Position numbers and translations under genes: made by a program. The notes below the pieces were generated by a model, which saw nothing but the letters and a program-made list of their open reading frames with translations, did not search any database and was not told the DNA's origin. This document shows positions 33,141 through 47,639 of a stretch of 64,000 nucleotides of DNA, in pieces; position 1 is the stretch's first letter; each line of letters starts with the position of its first letter. The stretch is from Apricaphanius iberus (Eukaryota > Chordata > Actinopteri > Cyprinodontiformes > Aphaniidae), in assembly GCA_028564705.1 (NCBI GenBank), contig JAPXFQ010002109.1, positions 1 to 64,000 on the forward strand, read 5' to 3'.

Positions 33141-35867
33141 GTAAGATCATTTAAAGTTACTGTTTGACAATTTTTTGTTTTATTTTAGTTGTGCACATAT
33201 TTATCTTGGTATATTGAATTGTAAAAAAGCTAGTTACAGCTTGCATTTGTGAGAAACACATGCAGAAATCAATTCCTTATTTATTATATTAAATTAGCAA
33301 AATACTGTAGTTAGTTTTTTATGGTTTAAATCATTTGTATACTAGTTTGTACAGCACCCACCTACTAAATTAAGTTACCTTTATTTTATCTGCTTCCATG
33401 TGCTTTGCTAGATAATCTGTTGGATTTATGTTTTAAAATAAACAACCCTAACTATTATGCATTAATATAAATGTAGGTAGGGTAGATATAAAAAACAAAG
33501 AGAGGACACTTGATTATCACGTTTAAAAAAAAATCACAAGTATTTTCATTACAATTTACAGAAATACTTTAAAATAGGTTGTGATGTTTTCCGGTAATAA
33601 ACTTTAAAGAGTTTGATTTAAATGTGAAGCAAAACACCCACAGAAGGTACTTGTCAAAAATGATTGGAAATATCACCAATTTTTGATATATGTGTCTTTA
33701 AATCTGTATAATGGTTGTTTTATTGCATAAAGTTGCTGCACAGATCTTTCATTTGTGTTTTGCTCTAGGCAGAACACATGAACATAAGTTCAAGTTTGTA
33801 GTTGGGAAAAAACTTTGCATTCAAAAAGTTATGATATTTTTATAATTCTAATAACAGTAAGATAGTCTTTAGAAACATTAGAGTGTTAAGTAGGTTATTA
33901 AACAAAACATTTTTTATACAATAAATTATATCATTTTTAAAATCCTCTTAAGAGTAAATTAAAAGTGATTATAACTAAGTTTGAACATTAATCCATGTAA
34001 CTTCAGTACCAAATATAATGGTTGTTTTTATTAATTATCAATGGTTTAACAAAACGTCTGTATTATATAATTTTTTCTTTTAAAATCTTCAGTGGCCAGT
34101 GAAAAGATTATGATAACAAATTGTGCTTATTGTAAGTCGAACAGTGAAGAAAAGAAACATTTATTTAAAGAAGCCCTCCCCTGAGTCTGTTTCCTGAGCT
34201 TCGGAGCAGCTCTGTGACTGAAAGAGACTAAAAGGACTACTGGATGTCTGGGATATAACTCTGAAAAACTGGAAAGTGGACTGAAGCCTTTTAGATAAAG
34301 TGATCTTAAAATAAAAATGATTTGAGATTACTAAAATACGGACCCTGGGACTAAACCAGAAACCTTCCAATAAACTATGGTCAAAACTCCAGAGAGGTGA
34401 GCAACCTTTTCATATCCTCTGAAAAAGACAACAAAAACACTTGGTGAATTTTGAACAAGTTTTTATTCACACAAATCATAGAGAGAGAATTCTAGGCTCA
34501 GAGACGGTAAATTCCTATGGTTTATTTGAGGGTAAATTGGAAAAAAACGAAGTAAAAATTTTGCCATTTTTTTATTATTTGAAAAAATATTCTGAAAGAA
34601 AAAAAATAGAAAACACATCAGGGAATGTAGCAATCAGTACAAAATACGGTAGTAAAAAAGAGTTTGAGTCTTCAAAAATAGAAATTAAACCTGTTTCTAT
34701 AAAATGTTTCCATAATATACCATGTACTGCCTGGTAAAATATTTTTTTTATAAATGTTTGACTTGAAAGAGCTCTAAAGTCGGCTAATACAGAATTTCTT
34801 ATTGAAATGCAAACTCCTGAAATGATGAGAGTTCTGAATGATATAAGTTCAAATGGATTTCTCTTTAGAAAATTAAAACACTGGATGACAAAACTGTAAT
34901 AAAATTTTAAGAAATAAAACTGGTATAAAGATACACTGGCCACCTTCTCTGTAGTTGTAATATAGCATATACAATATCATTTTAATCACCAAAGCCAAAT
35001 TCAGGAGGCCAAAATCAGTAACAATTACAGGTTACAAGGTTCTGTTATTTAAAAAAAGAGCTCACCTTTATGATTTCTTTCTCATAAAAGCTGCTGGTAA
35101 GGCTAAGAGTAAAAAGAAAAAATGAGAAATAATTCAGCAAATATGGCACTCACACATTACTGTGACATACTGTATTTACAGTGATAAAATGTAAAACAAA
35201 CCAGAAAAACTATAAGCCTCATTGGAATGTTTCCTACATGCTAAATTAACTTTATATAAAAGTTACAAATGTACTATTAGAAATAAATCCAAATCTAATG
35301 AGGACTAACTTCTACAGCAAAATGTTCTTACACTGATCTTCCTTTTGGAATATTTTCAATCTGTCTGTAAATCTTTAATAGGTTTCATTTCATCTTAATA
35401 TTAATTGTAATACTGCTTTCAAGGCTGTATGTTCAAGTGTTTTCTTATCAGTTGTTTGGAAAAATAATTTCCCTGAGATATTAACTCTATAACTACTAAT
35501 TTACAAAGTTCTTCAGTAAGTATTTCTTTTTTTATATTGTGTAATGATGTACACAATATTAAAAAAAAGCTTGAAGTTTAATCTCTTTGTAAAAGTTTTT
35601 CTGAAAAGCATCAGTATTGTATTTGAAAAATTTTACATTAAAAAAAATATTTTTGATTTGTAGTAACATATGTGTGATCTAAATCTGCTTAAATAGTGCA
35701 CCTAAAAAAGTACAGCTTTTTATTAAATGACTAAATTTTAAATTCCTAAAACTAGGTATTCTCACTTGCTTATTTGTTTTATGAAAAATATGTAATATCT
35801 TGTTTTTAAAATGTTGATGTTTTGTTCTCAGTAATTTAAAACGTGTTTTTTATATATACTGCTTCAG
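33141..35867 (+). other. J1-C1 intron
   Basis: A 2.7-kb AT-rich intron between J1 and C1 exon 1. It is the classical place for an enhancer in antigen-receptor loci, but no specific element can be named. The block 34141-34395 is less AT-rich and ends 'ccagagaggtgagc', which looks like a splice donor; it may be a germline-transcript exon or chance. Open frames at 34441-34943 have no recognisable domain. Confidence 0.5.
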
Positions 35868-36799
35868 ATGGTTCCTCTGTGACTCCGTCCCTGTTTGTCC
35901 TGAGTCCCAAGCAGACTCCAGGTTACCCCCTGAAGACAGCAGACCAGCTCGGTCCAGATGTCTGTCTGGCTACGGATTTCCGTCCAAAGGGGGGAGACAT
36001 GGTTCTGAATGTGAAAGGTGGTCCGGTCAACGTGAGCACTGATGGTGCTGTTCTGTCAAAGAACAACACCTACTACTTTGCTGCATTCAGCAATGAAACT
36101 ATCCACTCCTGTGGGATGGACGGGACCTTCAGCAACAATGAAGCAGGTACCAAACTCATAAAGTTCTGTTTGACATCAAATTGTTGATTTCAGAGAGTTT
36201 GAATCCATCAAGAGGTAAAAAAATTTAATAAAATAAATTTTGTGATTAAAATATATCATTGTTACACTAAATACAATTAATAATTGTACAGTTGTTTGAC
36301 TCTAAATGCTACTAGTCTCAATGCTGGGTAGTATGAGTCAATTTGGTGCTGTTACAGTTAAATTTCCACTCTGTGGGACAATAAAGGATGATTCTATTCT
36401 ATTCTAAAAGGAAATGTTTAAGTAGATCAGACGATTTAAAGTCTCAAATGGTATTAGATTCGTTTTTGATTGAATGCCACAATCTGAGTTTTGTATTAAA
36501 CTTATGTTCTTATGATCTTGTAGTAAACTTATGACTGATGTTCTTCCTGTCTCCAAACAGATGATGTATGTGGAAGCATTTATCCAGGTAAGTCTAAACA
36601 TTTCTGTCTCAGTTTGGTTACATTACTGATTGCTGCTGTCAGCTGTTTGTGTTCAGTTGAGCCTTAACTTTGTTTTTTCTGCCATCCAGAAAAAGCCAAG
36701 CTGAACTTCTACCTGCTGCTGATGAACGGAGTCCGAGTGGTGTTCACCAAAGCTCTGGCCTTCAGCACCGTCCTCACCATCAGAGGCCTGCTCTTCTGA
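35868..36799 (+). CDS. TRDC-like: C1, T-cell receptor delta-like constant gene
   Basis: Three exons: 35868-36146 (93 residues), 36561-36587 (9 residues) and 36690-36799 (36 residues), all phase 1 with GT-AG borders; J1 feeds the first. Exon 1 is one C-type immunoglobulin domain: S-L-F-V-L-S-P at the A strand, first Cys in D-V-C-L-A-T-D-F, second in I-H-S-C. There is no Trp between them and three N-glycosylation sites (N-V-S, N-N-T, N-E-T). Exon 2 is a short connecting piece with one Cys (D-D-V-C-G-S), probably for the interchain disulfide. Exon 3 is the membrane segment with G-V-R-V-V-F-T-K (R-x4-K as in TCR alpha/delta), a later Arg in T-I-R, and only four residues after it. The single domain, basic membrane residues and absent tail exclude an immunoglobulin mu/delta/tau constant gene. 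Delta is preferred over alpha from the membrane pattern and D use. A polyadenylation signal AATAAA lies at 36900-36905. The tail after the stop differs from C2. Confidence 0.88.
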
Positions 36800-36899
36800 T
36801 AATAAGCTTTCAATGCTACCATGGAGGCAGAGTGAATACAAATCCAAATTTTCTACATTCCAAATGGAAAATAATACATCTAAAATTATTACCTGATTA

Positions 36900-36905
36900 A
36901 ATAAA
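36900..36905 (+). terminator. C1 polyadenylation signal
   Basis: AATAAA 100 bases after the C1 stop codon. C2 has one at the matching distance. Confidence 0.6.
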
Positions 36906-39900
36906 AACTAAAACCATATTGAAGATAATCTTGATGAAATCAACACCATTTATTTTGTTTTTTTGAAACGTGTCTGAAACTTATCCCTAAAATACAAAAC
37001 TAAAACAGACTGATGTTAAAAGAATTTACCAAATCTAAACACACTGAAATATTCATGTATGTTTTTTTTATCATTTTTTTTGTATATTTATTTTACATTT
37101 TACTATATAGGTTGAATTATCCCATTATTACAACATAAAAGTCTAAGAAAAGTAACCTGTATTGGAATTCATAATCTTAGACGATATATATATATACATG
37201 CTTTAGTCTGTACTCTGTAACCTGAGGGTCCTACAATTTTATCTGTTTTCATGTTAAAGACCTGTAAACAAAATAATATTCATCTTTTTTTTATCCATTG
37301 AATATATTATGCATTTCACTTATTCATGAAGTCTGGATGTTGTGTAAATATTTTAACCAACTGTCTGCTGAATCAATAAATAAATCCCTTTTCTGGCTGA
37401 AACATCATCATTGATTTGATTTTATTACCAAAAATCCACTGCTGATGGGTCGTCACATTTTTACCTGGTACAGTTTAGGTTCAATGTTAAACGTTTAGGT
37501 TCAAAGTAAAAAAATAAATAATGAGAACCGTGATGAGGAAAAAAGTGTGTATTTGACATACACACTGTGTATCTGAGAAAACCCCTTTTGGCTTTGTAAA
37601 AAAAAATCATTCAGACCAGTTAGACAAAAATAAATTTAATCGGACATATGAACTTGAAAGACAGGAAAAAGCTGAATCCAATTTTCATGTTATTTACAGT
37701 CATGATGGCCTGGTTTGAACTTTATTTATTAAACCCTGTTAAACACCTCTGTGAATCAACATCAACAGTTGTATCAGTTGAAACCACATTTGGGCAGGAA
37801 GCTGAAGCTGCAGCGGAAGAAAGCAAACAGCAACTCAGTTTCACATTCAATATATTCTCTGGTTAACCTCAGCTCTGCTTGTTTCTTTGTTATATTCAAC
37901 TTACATAATCTTTTCACAGGAGATCTGACTTTAAAGTATTCTGAGCTCCAAAGACAGCAAAGACAGTTTTAGTTTTTTTATGCAGTTTTTCATGAAGTGC
38001 TGTTTTTTCTTGGTAAAGGAAAATATGCCTTAAAGAGACACCAGGCAACGTTTTCATGTTAATTAATCATCTTCGTAAGTCGGTGTATGGTTAAATGACT
38101 CATTACAGGACGAATGAAGACTCTTCCACCGGCCCCTACTGCCTGTAGGAAAAATATCACACTTGCAAGTTCAGTGTACCGTACCCAGTGTCCTTCAGTC
38201 TCGCGAAGTCTCAAACATCGCGAGAAGCAGGATCAGTCTTTGGCAAACATACCCAACACTGAGGCAGGCTAACGAAACGAAATCCTTTGTCACTAGCTGC
38301 ACGAGTGACAAAGGTGACATGATGCCAGATGATAGAGGAGGGGTGGGGGGGTGGGGATAACAGTTCGTTTTTACGATAGTGTGTTTGAAAGCAACATTTA
38401 CTAACGGACGCTAGGGGGAGCATCGTAGAGAAAACACTCAGACTTGCCTGGTATCCTTTTAAGGTAACTAGTTTAATATTTCCAAATGTTAATATATATT
38501 TTTTTCTTTTATATTCTTACTTGACTTTAATCTACATTTTACAGAATGTCAGGAAGAGAGAAAATGGAATCTCAGGTGTTTTTGTAAAACGGAAGTTTTG
38601 CCACAGCTATAGGAAATTTGCTGTTCATTAGACATTTCTGTAATTTACGCCCTGTCTACACAAAGATGAAAACAGGTGCAGCAGCAAAGATGCTCAATTG
38701 AATAGATGTCTCAGTCACAAGGAGCCAGCATTTCAGGACACCATGCAGGATCATGTTTGGAAACCAGGACTCGGAGTGGATAAGTCACATGCCGGCTAAG
38801 TTGTCTCCATGTGTATGAGCTCTCCAGCATTTCTTCTGAGAGGATGACGTCGCCGCCCCATTCCTATATGTAATTTGCATGCACAACTCTGTGATAAAGT
38901 AAACAAACATGGCGCTGTACAGCGTTGCAGTACAAATCAAACAAATATTTATCTTATTACTGGTGCTTGAATCTGATTTAATGTCCCTCACCTATCACAA
39001 GCAGCAAAAAATGGATCCAGAGAACCATTTACATCATATGCTTTTAAATAAAGCTCTTGAAGCTAGATTTGTCATGTTTGCCACTGGGTTGACTGCACAT
39101 GCTCGGTGTTCTTTTCTGTTTCTCTGGCAGTGTTATGGCGCCACAAGTAGGCCCAGCATATGTACTGCAGCATTTTAAGACTCTTTGTGTAAATTCATGT
39201 GGACAATTTGTTTAATTATTGTGGAGGTATTTTACAGACTCTGTTTTTGAAATAATCCCCTTTTTGTTTTCATATAGAGCAGGCCGTACCCGCCCTTTGG
39301 GAAATATTCTCTTATCAGTGTTAGTGCCATATGCATCGCCTCTTGCCATATTATGCCTTGTATTGCTATGGGTATCGCATAAAGGTCCAGTTTATAGTTT
39401 CCTTTTTTCCCCTCTTATGTTCTACAATAACTAATAACTGTCTCACACTGCTTTGGGTTTCACTGTGCTGTGGAATTGCTTCTTTTTCCTTTTTTTTTTC
39501 CTTTCTAACCTGTAATCCATGGCTTTGACTAAAGAGTGCAAATTATCAAATATCAGGAACTTACCCTAAATTCTCTACAGTTGTAAATTATTTCAGCCAT
39601 ATTATTACAGCCCTAGAGTTTTTATGTAATCTTTGAAAGCCCTGGGCTTAACTTGGGTGTGTTTACTTTTTAAATCCATTTTAGACCCATTCACAATGTT
39701 TTGAAAAGAAAACTGGAGTGTGTTTTGTGAAAGCAATGGAACTGAACTAATTCCACAATCTCTATCCCTTCTTCCATAACTGTCACTTTTATTCTTTGTT
39801 TGTACCAAGGAGCTGTATCAGGAAAACACAGGGCAGGGGCACTCGACCGTGACTAGGCATGGAGATCAATGCATCATGAATTACCAACAACAATTATAAC

Positions 39901-40205
39901 ATCGTAGTGTCGTTGTTGTTTTCAGAGCTGATTCAATTGTACTAATCACTTTTAAGAATTTTTTTTTTCTATTTAAATTTTTCCTTTTAAACATCCTATA
40001 TCAAATCAGTTCAAACACTAACATCAATGTTGACTTATAAATAAAATTTCAACTAAATAAAAAGCTTATATAATGCTCCATTTATAAATTACATTAATAT
40101 GAAAGGAAAAGGTTCTTCATTTCACAAAAACAACTTTGAAAGTCGACATTCCCTGATATATATTTTTTAATACAATAATTTCATTTATTTGCACATAGGG
40201 CTTAT
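36906..40205. other. Intergenic between C1 and V13; one MITE
   Basis: No gene. A non-autonomous transposon lies at 38028-38464. The stretch 38480-39850 is less AT-rich than usual and may be old mobile DNA, but nothing is identified. Confidence 0.45.
38028..38464. mobile_element. MITE-like element with 21-base inverted ends
   Basis: The left end 38028-38048 (starting CCTTAAAG, ending ACCAGGCAA) is inverted at 38444-38464 (TTGCCTGGT ... TTTTAAGG), with about four mismatches over 21 bases. The interior is GC-richer than the surroundings and has no transposase. Target duplications are not obvious. Confidence 0.65.
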
Positions 40206-40310
40206 TCAAAACGATATGACGTAGGAGGAGCTTTTGTGAACCAGTTCTAGGGTGGATTCTATAAGCCATATTAGAAGAAAGTTCAACAACAAATTGGGCA
40301 GAGCTTCAAC

Positions 40311-40666
40311 ATGACTTACATGGAGCTGACCGTGTTTGTAGCTGCTGTGTTTATTTTGAAAGCTGAAGGCCAGACCATCAAAGAGTCTGAACCAGCTGTT
40401 AAGCAACCTGGGCAGTCCCACACACTCACATGCACAACATCTGGATTTGACTTTAGTAGCTCAGTGTGGGTCTGGATCAGACAGGCTTCTGGGAAAGGAC
40501 CAGAATGGATTGCCTTGGTGCACACCAATAGTATTCCCATCACTTATTCTGACTCAGTACGGGATAGATTTAGGATTTCCAGAGACGACTCCAGCAGTAA
40601 AGTCTATCTAGAGATGAACAGTCTGAAGACAGAAGACTCAGCGGTATACTACTGTGCTCGAAGAGA
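40311..40666 (+). CDS. V13, intronless VH-like variable segment
   Basis: The leader and V domain are one continuous exon: [14 protein letters not shown] runs straight into [12 protein letters not shown]. All other V segments here have an 75-150-base intron at that point. The domain is intact: Cys in L-T-C-T-T-S-G-F, framework 2 [13 protein letters not shown], framework 3 [10 protein letters not shown], end V-Y-Y-C-A-R-R. The signal is CACAGTG 40667-40673, a 23-base spacer and ACAAAAACA 40697-40705. A GGAGGAG box sits at 40224, about 85 bases upstream, as in its neighbours, so promoter and signal survive and only the intron is missing. It lies between C1 and D2 and is the closest V to the second cluster. 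Confidence 0.9.
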
Positions 40667-40705
40667 CACAGTGAGGCAGCGTGTTGGAGGAGTCATACAA
40701 AAACA

Positions 40706-42660
<1,955 letters not shown>

Positions 42661-42677
42661 TCCCCAGGTTGGGTGTA

Positions 42678-42766
42678 GGATTTTGTATTGGGATTTGTCA
42701 TAGTGATAGCGTATATAGATGGAGTGTACTACGTAGGACACTGTGATATATCCCAATACAAAAACT
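42678..42766 (+). other. D2 diversity segment with 12-spacer signals on both sides
   Basis: The D coding part is 42706-42738, 33 bases. On its 5' side lie nonamer GGATTTTGT 42678-42686, a 12-base spacer and heptamer CATAGTG 42699-42705. On its 3' side lie CACTGTG 42739-42745, a 12-base spacer and ACAAAAACT 42758-42766. Two forward frames are open (I-A-Y-I-D-G-V-Y-Y-V-G and S-V-Y-R-W-S-V-L-R-R); the third has stops. It is nearly twice as long as D1. The 5' heptamer has a mismatch (CATAGTG for CACTGTG). Distance to J2 is about 390 bases, the same as D1 to J1. Confidence 0.92.
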
Positions 42767-43091
42767 ACAAGACAAACCCCAAGGAGGAATTTATTTTATT
42801 CTTGATGAAGAAATTTGAACACAGCATTTATCATTTGAAAATAAAATAAAGAACGATGCAACTAGTTTGAAAAATGGGAATGACTTTAAAAATTTGCTTA
42901 AAACCGTTAAAATGAATCCGGGCAAAAACTGTCCAGGTCTATCCATTTTATTTTTAGACCTAATTGAAAATCAATACAAAACGTTTTTGTTTTTTTCAAA
43001 ACATATTCAAGGGATCTTGGACTTATTGCAATTATTTATGTATTGTGAGGTTTAGACGTTCCCTTTTATTTTATTTTTTGTTGTTGCTTCA

Positions 43092-43130
43092 GGTTTTTGT
43101 TGGAGGAGTCAGTGAAGATGTAGCACCGTG
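43092..43130 (+). promoter_or_regulatory. J2 recombination signal (23 spacer)
   Basis: Nonamer GGTTTTTGT 43092-43100, a 23-base spacer and heptamer CACCGTG 43124-43130, one mismatch from the consensus CACTGTG at the fourth base. Confidence 0.9.
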
Positions 43131-43181
43131 ATTACGCTCTTGACTACTGGGGAGCAGGAACCAAAGTTACTGTTGAGCCAG
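43131..43181 (+). CDS. J2, heavy chain-type joining segment
   Basis: A 51-base segment reading Y-A-L-D-Y-W-G-A-G-T-K-V-T-V-E-P with a GTAAG donor at 43182. Like J1 it has the heavy chain Trp (W-G-x-G-T), not the Phe of receptor J segments. It joins C2 exon 1 (44865) in phase 1. Shared A-L-D-(V/Y)-W-G shows it is a duplicate of J1, with clear divergence in the second half. Confidence 0.93.
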
Positions 43182-44864
43182 GTAAGAACATGTCAAGTTT
43201 TCATTTACACAAGTATTTTTGTTTCCTTCTGTTTGTTTATACCAACCACTTATGCAATAATTCTGGCTGTAAATTTTATGTGATGGTGATGGCAAAGCTG
43301 AAGCCTGTTTTTTCGTACAAATCATCCGCACAGAATTCTTACGATATTTCATAATTGCATTTAACATGTTTCTATTATTCTCAAGCCGTTCAGTTGCCTT
43401 TAGGAGGTGAGGTCAAAAATAACCCTAGGCCTACTTTCTTTTAAAGTAACCGTAATAAAAATTCAGTACAACAGTAGATGCAAGATACAATATTTTAATC
43501 TGTGAATATAATTGTCCTCGGGATCTGTAACTGAGAATGAAATAAAAGCCGACAGTCTGGTTCAAAATGTCCACCTGAATTTAGTTCGTAAATGTTGACA
43601 GTGATAACATATTCTTTAGTGGTGCAAAAATAAATTGGAAATAGGCACTATGCCAAAATAAACTTGTCGCAAAATAAATATTTCCTTACTGTTCCCAATT
43701 TCAATGAAATGTAATAGACAAATATCCAAAACTACGATCAGAAACATGAGCCGTCCAAAATAGCCTACTAAATTCTGAATCTAGCGAAATTTTTAGATCT
43801 GCTAAAATTAAATGGTGTTCTTTTATATTTGATTTCAATTATTGAAATCTTACATGTGGAATTTCAAGCTCCCCGAGACAGACTGGGTTTTGCCGTATGC
43901 GAAATCGGTTGTATGTTACAGATGCTGAAATGTCTCCTTGAGCGCTCGATTTCTCTAGGCATTTATACTAAGAGAGCAACAGCTGGACATTTGAAATTAA
44001 CTGTTCAATAATAAAACCAAGTCTACAAGTGTTTATTTTTCTTTTTTTTTCTTAACGTTATAAACTACGCCTTAAATAATCTCTAACTGTGATGATCATA
44101 ATTTTCAAGTGAAAATAAATTGATTTTTCTGCGTAATTACGGTTGCCAACAAAGTAATTATCGTGAAGTAATTTATAAATAAAAAAAGAAAGTAAAACGA
44201 TTCAACAAAGTAAAAAAAAAAATACATAATTTCTGAACATTCAAAACCTCAAAATAAATATATTTCTGTAACGATCAGAGTGAATATTTCTTTCAAAACA
44301 TAATGAACACAAAACGTTATAGTTCAAAAACTGAATATTTCACCTTATAGTTCAATAAACAGACCCACAAATACATTCCTGGGTTTTATTTTTTATTTAA
44401 TTTATGTTTATTATTCCATGTCAATGGAACTTCTCACACCTATTACAATTCTGAAAAAAATTCCAAAACATAAATTGAATAAGTTTTGTTTTTATTATTT
44501 TTTATTTTATTTTAAGCATGTCTTACTGCACATCCTTATGGCTTTAGATACATTATAAAAACAGAAAAAAATAATTAGGTGCAGAAAATAGACTTATAGA
44601 AAAGGTAACCAAACCTTACCCTGAAAAAAATAAAACATAGGCTATGTTTCTTTTCCCAAAACTATATCTTTGAATAGAACCGTAAGATAGATTCACCAGT
44701 GTGTGAATGTGTGCTTGAATGATTGAATGTAGTGTGAAGCACTTTGTGGTCATCTGACTTAAAAAAAACACTATACAAATGCAAGCCATTTATCATTTAC
44801 CATTTGAACATCAGATAAATAACTTAACATTGCACTGCTCAACGTTATCTTTCAATGTATACAG
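43182..44864 (+). other. J2-C2 intron with a SINE tail
   Basis: A 1.7-kb AT-rich intron, a kilobase shorter than its counterpart in the first cluster. A SINE tail lies at 44690-44805 ('gattgaatgtagtgtgaag', 'actatacaaatgcaagcc'). No enhancer can be named. Confidence 0.55.
44690..44805 (+). mobile_element. SINE 3' fragment
   Basis: Tail of the same SINE family as 14596-14842; lies 60 bases before C2 exon 1, inside the J2-C2 intron. Confidence 0.7.
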
Positions 44865-45483
44865 ATGGTTCTACTGTTTCTCCGTCCCTGTTTGTCCTGA
44901 GTCCCAAGCAGACTCCAGGCTACCCCCTGAAGACAGCAGACCAACTCGGTCCAGATGTCTGTCTGGCCACGGATTTCCGTCCAAAGGGGGGAGACGTGGT
45001 TCTGAATGTGAAAGGTGGTCCGGTCAACGTGAGCACTGATGGTGCTGCTCTGTCAAAGAATAACACCTACTACTTTGCTGCATTCAGCAATGAAACCATC
45101 CACTCCTGTGGGATGGATGGGACCTTCAGCAACAATGAAGCAGGTACTAAACTAATAAAGTTCTGAGTTTCAACAGAAAGATTAAAGCAATAACTAACTT
45201 TGTTAGAGTTGTCATGGTGTTTGATATGCTTCTATCTCTAAACAGATGACGCATGTGGGAGCACTTATCCAGGTAAGTCTGAAAACTTCCTGTCTCAGTC
45301 TGGTTCCATCACTGATCGCTTCAGTCAGCTGTTAGTGTTCAATTCAGTCTGAACTCTTTTCTGTGCTGTCCAGAAAAAGCCAAACTGAACTTCTACCTGC
45401 TGCTGATGAACGGAGTCCGAGTGGTGTTCACCAAAGCTCTGGCCTTCAGCACCGTCCTCACCATCAGAGGCCTGCTCTTCTGA
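44865..45483 (+). CDS. TRDC-like: C2, T-cell receptor delta-like constant gene
   Basis: Three exons matching C1 in length: 44865-45143, 45246-45272 and 45374-45483, phase 1, GT-AG. Exon 1 differs from C1 by 4 of 93 residues (S/T and T/S near the start, M/V after G-G-D, V/A before L-S-K), exon 2 by 2 of 9 (D-D-A-C-G-S-T-Y-P), and exon 3 encodes an identical 36-residue connecting and membrane segment. The two domain cysteines, three glycosylation sites, connecting Cys and R-x4-K plus Arg membrane signature are all kept. The introns are much shorter and diverged from C1. Both C genes look functional. A polyadenylation signal AATAAA lies at 45588-45593, about 105 bases after the stop. Confidence 0.88.
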
Positions 45484-45587
45484 AACGGAACCTTCAAGGC
45501 AGCCATTCAGGCGGCAGTAAAACCTGTTGGATAATCTGCAGAGTGAATTAACTTCTTTGAACAATTTTACTCCATTTATTTTAGGAA

Positions 45588-45593
45588 AATAAA
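45588..45593 (+). terminator. C2 polyadenylation signal
   Basis: AATAAA 105 bases after the C2 stop codon. Confidence 0.6.
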
Positions 45594-45599
45594 TTACAA

Positions 45600-47625
45600 A
45601 ATTAAACTTGCTGAAATGTTGCATCGTTATAACGTCTTTAGTTACCAAATTTGACTTAGATAAATCACATATGCAAAAAAATAAAAATAATACTGACAAA
45701 ATTGTCTAATACTTGAACAAAAAAAGATGCTTCCTATTTTATTTTTCTTACTCTTTCTTCATACTTTGTTCCGTTAAGTTCTCCATAATTCACAGTGTAT
45801 TAGTTGATAAGTTGAGAGATCTAAAAACACCATTTGAAATCAACTCTGAATGAAAATATTCTTTAAAAATCAGTATTCCACTAAATGAAATCAAAATTAT
45901 ACAAATAAAATTCAAATATATTCTGAGTTTCTTTGTTATCAACAGATTAAGGTTTTATTTACATTTACATGTTTTGACAGCATCTGCTGCCTTCATCAGA
46001 GGTGTCAGTCTGTCGATAATAAAGAAATTCATAACATATAAATGAGACAGAATGAACGTATCAATATTAAAAGCCAAAATAGTTTTAGTATGACAGCAAG
46101 TAATGATATATTTTTCATGATACAGTATAAAGAAAAACAACAAATGTTGCTCACAGATTCAGGGAAGTGTGGGCCCATTTCAAACAATATTCAAATATTT
46201 AAAATACAGTTTGCAAAACAGAAGACATTTATAAAACTGTGTCACTCTATGTTACTTTTTCTGCTTCATTGTTCTAAATTGTAATAAAGAAATAATAATG
46301 AGTTACAACCATTTTGTCGATGTTTGCTTCAGCATTTTTTCATTTTAGTTTATCTCAAATTGAATGGTTTCATTATTATTCTTTTTTTAGGCACCAATAT
46401 CTTCAAATAAAACATCAAAAGGTCAGCAAAGCATATTCCAGATTCCTTTTTTATCAGTCAGATGATTCTGTTCATTTTTTTTTTGTACATCATCTGATAC
46501 AAATCTTTCAAAATTTTAAACCTTCTTACTCCAAATAACTATTTATTAAATAATTCCAAACACAACAATGAATTAAAGCCGAAATCCTTTTTTCTAGAAA
46601 TAAATTTGATGAATCAGAGACAGCGCCATTTGCATCACTCCTAAGTTTTTAGCACAGTAGTTTCATCTGTTGTACCCACATATCAACAGGAAGCTAGAAA
46701 TCTCACAGATACCAAACAGCCGATCAGTTTCACATAGACAGAAAACTCTTTAGTTAACCAAAGTATTACTCATTTCTTCTCTGCACACAACCTGCATACT
46801 CTTTTTACCTCTGCTTTCTTCAGTTCTTAAAAATTCTCATGGTTACATCTGCCTGTAAATCATACATATCTGAGCTCATATCAGATTTACAGAAAATACA
46901 GTTAAATATTCAAAGATACTGCCACTCAATGAGAATGTAGCTTTATGTAATGCCAAAGCTTCACAGTGCTGATACATTCAAACCTGTATCTTTTAAGATT
47001 TAACCACAATGATATTTGAGTTTCTCTGTATTTTAAAACAACTGGATCTTGTTTTGATTGATTGAGGAGGATTTTCAATTCAGACTGATGAGAATCAAGG
47101 AAGAGAGTTTTGTTTTTCTGTTTGACATGCAGGAAAACAGGGAGAGAATCTGACTATGAGGATTCTTCCAATGTTATTGATTAAAAAAAACTTACCAGAG
47201 TCGTGTACATACAAAAGGTTATTTTAAGCAATTTACTGTTCATAGTAACCACATGCTAATCTTTTTGGGAAATGCTGAGGAAACCTGTGATGTGTGTTGG
47301 AGTCAAACTACCAAGAAAAAGCTGATGGTTCACTGCTTCCCTTGACCTTTGTTTCCTTAATATGATTCAGAGGAGAGGGAACATATGGAAGGACAAAAAA
47401 ACAAACAAAAAAACCAGCAAAAACATATGAAACTTTGACACATCATATGCAGCAATTACCAATGAGGATTGCAGTTAGCTTTCATAAAAGCAGCAGATGT
47501 TGCTAAACCCAGAATCCCTTTAATTTATGTGCTCACATTCTTTAAACATGAGTTTAAGTTAGGCTATTACTTATTCACTGTAGGAGGCCAAAGTAGTTCT
47601 TGTTTACGCTAATATTACAGGAATC
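45600..47625. other. Intergenic after C2, nothing recognised
   Basis: AT-rich spacer. No V segment, gene or clear transposon ends are seen. Confidence 0.4.
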
Positions 47626-47639
47626 TCAGCCGACGAGAT

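Noticed and set aside
34441..34943. Overlapping open frames of about 100 residues on both strands
   Set aside because: Low-complexity, AT-rich sequence inside the J1-C1 intron with no recognisable domain or codon bias.
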